Part shown: piece by piece, positions 61,921 through 64,000 of the stretch
How the letters are laid out: every line of letters begins with the position of its first letter
Numbering within the stretch: the stretch's first letter is position 1
Assembly (NCBI GenBank): GCA_028228615.1
Contig: JAOJBS010000003.1
Span: forward strand, 88,463 to 152,462
Length of the DNA: 64,000 nucleotides
Source: UBA4421 sp028228615
Lineage (GTDB): Bacteria > Pseudomonadota > Gammaproteobacteria > Pseudomonadales > Azotimanducaceae
Direction: 5' to 3'
Translations under genes and position numbers: made by a program
The notes under the pieces: model-generated
What the model was told of the DNA's origin: nothing
Databases searched by the model: none
The model's input: only the letters and a program-made list of their open reading frames with translations

Positions 61921-63174
61921 TTACTTTTTGCCGTGCAAACGTACGGGTAAGTCTGTATAGCCGTGCACAAAACAAGACGGCACGCGCACACCATCACCCA
62001 CCACTTCTATGAACTCAAAACGCTTTTGAATCTCCTCCCAAAGCACTCTGAGCTGCAATTCCGCCATACGGTTACCCATGCACCGGTGCAGCCCAAAACC
62101 GAAGGAAATATGGTTACGCGCTCGCGCTCTATCTATCTTGAATTCTTCAGGATCAGGAATACTACGCTCATCTCGGTTACCCGATGCGTACCACATAATG
62201 ACCTTGTCACCGGCCTTAATTTTTTGCCCGTCAAAATCAAAATCCTGAGTCGCCGTGCGGCGCATATGCGCGAGGGGCGTTACCCAACGAATAATCTCAG
62301 AGACCATATTGGCAATCACGTCAGGTTGCGCGCGCAACTTATCATACTCATCTGGATTTTGATTAAGTGCTAACACACCGCCGGTAATTGAATTACGTGT
62401 CGTATCGTTACCGCCAACAATCAACAGCAAAATATTGCCTAGATATTCCTGTGGCGAGAGGTTCTTGGTGGCATCACCTCTGATCATCATAGAAATGAAA
62501 TCGTTACCAACTGGGTTGTCTTTGCGCTCGTCCCAAAGTTTTAGGAAGTACGCCAAGCACTCCATCAACTCTTCCTGGCGTTGTTCAAGAGAATCGATAA
62601 CCCCTTCGCCTACGCGTGCAAATACTACATCCGACCAGCGGGTTAGCTTGTAACGGTCTGCAAAGGGGAAATCAAAGAGTGTGGCCAACATCTGGGTGGT
62701 TAACTCTATCGATACCCTGTCTACCCAGTTAAATGTCTCGCCAATAGGCAAGTTGTCTAATATTTCACCCGCCCTGGAGCGAATAGTGGCTTCCAGCTCT
62801 TTAAGGTTGGGCGGCGCAACAACATCTTGAACGGCCTTACGCTGATCATCATGCGTGGGCGGGTCCATGGCAATAAACGTCGGCGTATTGAAGGTACTGC
62901 TTTCATCGGGGTCAGCAATCGAGATCCGTGGGTGAGAGGAAAAAACCTCCCAGTTCTTTTCTACCTTCATAATGTCGCTGAAGCGAGTGATTGACCAATA
63001 GGCTCCAAATTCACTTTTAGCACAATAATGTATAGGCGCGTCGTTGCGTAGACGCTTGAAGAAATCCCACTTCGCTTCGCTACGCCACAAATCAATATGG
63101 CTTACATCAATCTCTTCTAAAGGCATGGTTGCTGGATCTCGATCCAACATACTCGCTAAAACTCCACTAGACAC
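61921..63174 (-). CDS. Cytochrome P450, CYP153-like
   Basis: This 417-residue soluble P450 has the I-helix oxygen-binding segment LLIVGGNDTTRNSITGGVLALNQNP, ExxR in SEIIRW, and the haem-ligand motif HISFGFGLHRCMGNRMAELQLR with C365. This pattern, with GGNDTTRNS, is that of the CYP153 group of terminal alkane and fatty-acid hydroxylases. Start GTG 63174 follows GGGAG; the longer frame to 63246 has no site. It needs ferredoxin and reductase partners, which are not in the window. Together with the BVMOs, thioesterase and thiolase it suits hydrocarbon use. CYP108-like enzymes are an alternative. Confidence 0.88.
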   Translation of the reverse strand: MSSGVLASMLDRDPATMPLEEIDVSHIDLWRSEAKWDFFKRLRNDAPIHYCAKSEFGAYWSITRFSDIMKVEKNWEVFSSHPRISIADPDESSTFNTPTFIAMDPPTHDDQRKAVQDVVAPPNLKELEATIRSRAGEILDNLPIGETFNWVDRVSIELTTQMLATLFDFPFADRYKLTRWSDVVFARVGEGVIDSLEQRQEELMECLAYFLKLWDERKDNPVGNDFISMMIRGDATKNLSPQEYLGNILLLIVGGNDTTRNSITGGVLALNQNPDEYDKLRAQPDVIANMVSEIIRWVTPLAHMRRTATQDFDFDGQKIKAGDKVIMWYASGNRDERSIPDPEEFKIDRARARNHISFGFGLHRCMGNRMAELQLRVLWEEIQKRFEFIEVVGDGVRVPSCFVHGYTDLPVRLHGKK

Positions 63175-63349
63175 TTGGATTTTCTCCCTTGCTTGTTCGA
63201 TTTGACAGTTTAGCACCAAGTGTAAATCCTGTCTCAGCGCGAGCAAAATCTGGTTTGAATCTACGCTGTTAAATCTCCACTATCGGAGAGCTGGCTAAGC
63301 ATCGAGATACTATTGGAGGTAGCCTAGCGGCGCATGCAAAGCCCTAGTT

Positions 63350-64000
63350 CTAAGCAACCAAAAACCGGTTATTCACCCGGCTAATCTCGGTTGTAAGCGG
63401 TACACCCAATAAATCAGCCAGCGTGCCTTTACCCAACATCTGCAAGGCTTGCGCCTGCTCAGCTGCATCCAATGATTGGAAAAAACTCTGCGCACGCTGA
63501 GTCAACCAAACTGCATAAAGGTCTGTTCTGTGCTCGGTCTCCACGCCCTCATAACTGACCAACTCCACGGGTAGCATCGGTTGATCGTGTTCAGGTGCTA
63601 AGGCGTATCCGCTTTGGGGTGCCAATTTTTCCATTGCTTGGTTGAACCCTATTGCGCCTACTACGAATTTCTTACCATATTCATCAGCGATAAAGCGCAG
63701 TATCGCCAGAGCCGTATCCGGCACTTCATCATCCGCTAAATAGGCAACCGGCACGTCGTAAAATTCAGGTGCTTGGAGCTCAGGCAAAAGCATATTTTCT
63801 ACCCACCGAAACACTCTCGGACCATGGTCTTGCATCACCCGCAGTCCAGCGGGGTCGCGCCCCATGTGCGCATGAAATGCACCCATAACTGCATAGTCCG
63901 CTGCGGAAGGATGCCCACCTAAAAAATAGGGGTGCTGAATAAGGTGAGCCTCAAACAATGCGAGCAGGTGTTTATACTTTTCATCTAAAGCGGCCCTCGC
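63350..64000 (-). CDS. Glutathione S-transferase family protein, cut by window edge
   Basis: The frame is open from the right edge down to TAG 63350-63352 and codes for the C-terminal 216 residues of a GST-like protein: HPYFLGGHPSAADYAVMGAFHAHMGRDP is the typical GST C-domain helix with the N-capping pattern, followed by VFRWVENML and a long C-terminal region. The thioredoxin-like half lies outside the window. The C-terminal extension after about 70 residues (KFVVGAIGFNQAMEKLAPQSG) is longer than in usual GSTs. It lies behind the P450 gene in the same direction. Function is unknown. Confidence 0.85.
   Translation of the reverse strand, partial: ARAALDEKYKHLLALFEAHLIQHPYFLGGHPSAADYAVMGAFHAHMGRDPAGLRVMQDHGPRVFRWVENMLLPELQAPEFYDVPVAYLADDEVPDTALAILRFIADEYGKKFVVGAIGFNQAMEKLAPQSGYALAPEHDQPMLPVELVSYEGVETEHRTDLYAVWLTQRAQSFFQSLDAAEQAQALQMLGKGTLADLLGVPLTTEISRVNNRFLVA

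Overview
The window looks like a chromosomal segment of an aerobic marine gammaproteobacterium. Coding is dense and of moderate GC, with little strand bias. Gammaproteobacterial markers include an EfpL (YeiP)-type elongation factor, a SahR-type regulator beside ahcY, YghU, OxyR and a cytochrome c5. TonB-dependent receptors and many lipid, alkane and xenobiotic oxidation genes fit an oligotrophic lineage near Halieaceae/Spongiibacteraceae, which is inference from gene content only. I found no tRNA, rRNA, CRISPR array, prophage or insertion sequence.

Layout. 0-3.7 kb: a peroxide and redox group (rubrerythrin tail, Hdr-like Fe-S protein, DUF3501 protein; convergent OxyR and cytochrome c5). 3.8-8.5 kb: a methionine/SAH block (omega-amidase and methionine aminotransferase leftward; SahR-like regulator and ahcY rightward, with a perfect 24-bp palindrome between them). 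8.7-21.3 kb: TesB, an AhpD-like protein, two large TonB-dependent receptors, a TrpB2-type PLP enzyme, a DUF3604 lipoprotein and a membrane-anchored GST. 21.3-32.2 kb: GST, zinc-type dehydrogenase, methyltransferase, SRPBCC protein, a second AhpD-like protein, aldehyde dehydrogenase, an 11-copy octanucleotide array, an amidohydrolase lipoprotein, an LCAT-like lipase split by an in-frame TAG, and a DUF1295 membrane protein. 32.4-44.4 kb: Baeyer-Villiger-type monooxygenase, thiolase, YghU, crotonase, GNAT, Tag-like glycosylase, Old Yellow Enzyme, a membrane protein, haloalkane dehalogenase and a VOC protein. 44.6-53.7 kb: SPOR/CBM9/DUF5916 outer-membrane protein, a TauD dioxygenase, a PQQ dehydrogenase lipoprotein, and an operon of a selenoprotein-B-like gene, a second TauD dioxygenase and a TetR regulator. 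53.8-64 kb: a second BVMO, pgi, a third TfdA/TauD dioxygenase behind a heptanucleotide array, efpL, a GPH-type transporter, a delta-class carbonic anhydrase, a CYP153-like P450 and a GST fragment.

The most notable item is at 50977-52209. Two open frames that a gene finder would call separately are one frame joined by TGA at 51442-51444. The joined product has the sequence features of the glycine/betaine/sarcosine/proline reductase B (GrdB/PrdB) family, the TGA lies at the expected selenocysteine position (UPNC), and a hairpin that fits the bacterial SECIS rules follows it. No GrdA, GrdC/D, GrdE or PrdA partner is present. Instead the gene is stacked with an Fe(II)/2-oxoglutarate dioxygenase and a TetR regulator, suggesting an undescribed oxidative or detoxification role. 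A second recoding-like case is the LCAT-like lipase, where an amber codon separates the nucleophile domain from a C-terminal part that carries the acid and histidine motifs.
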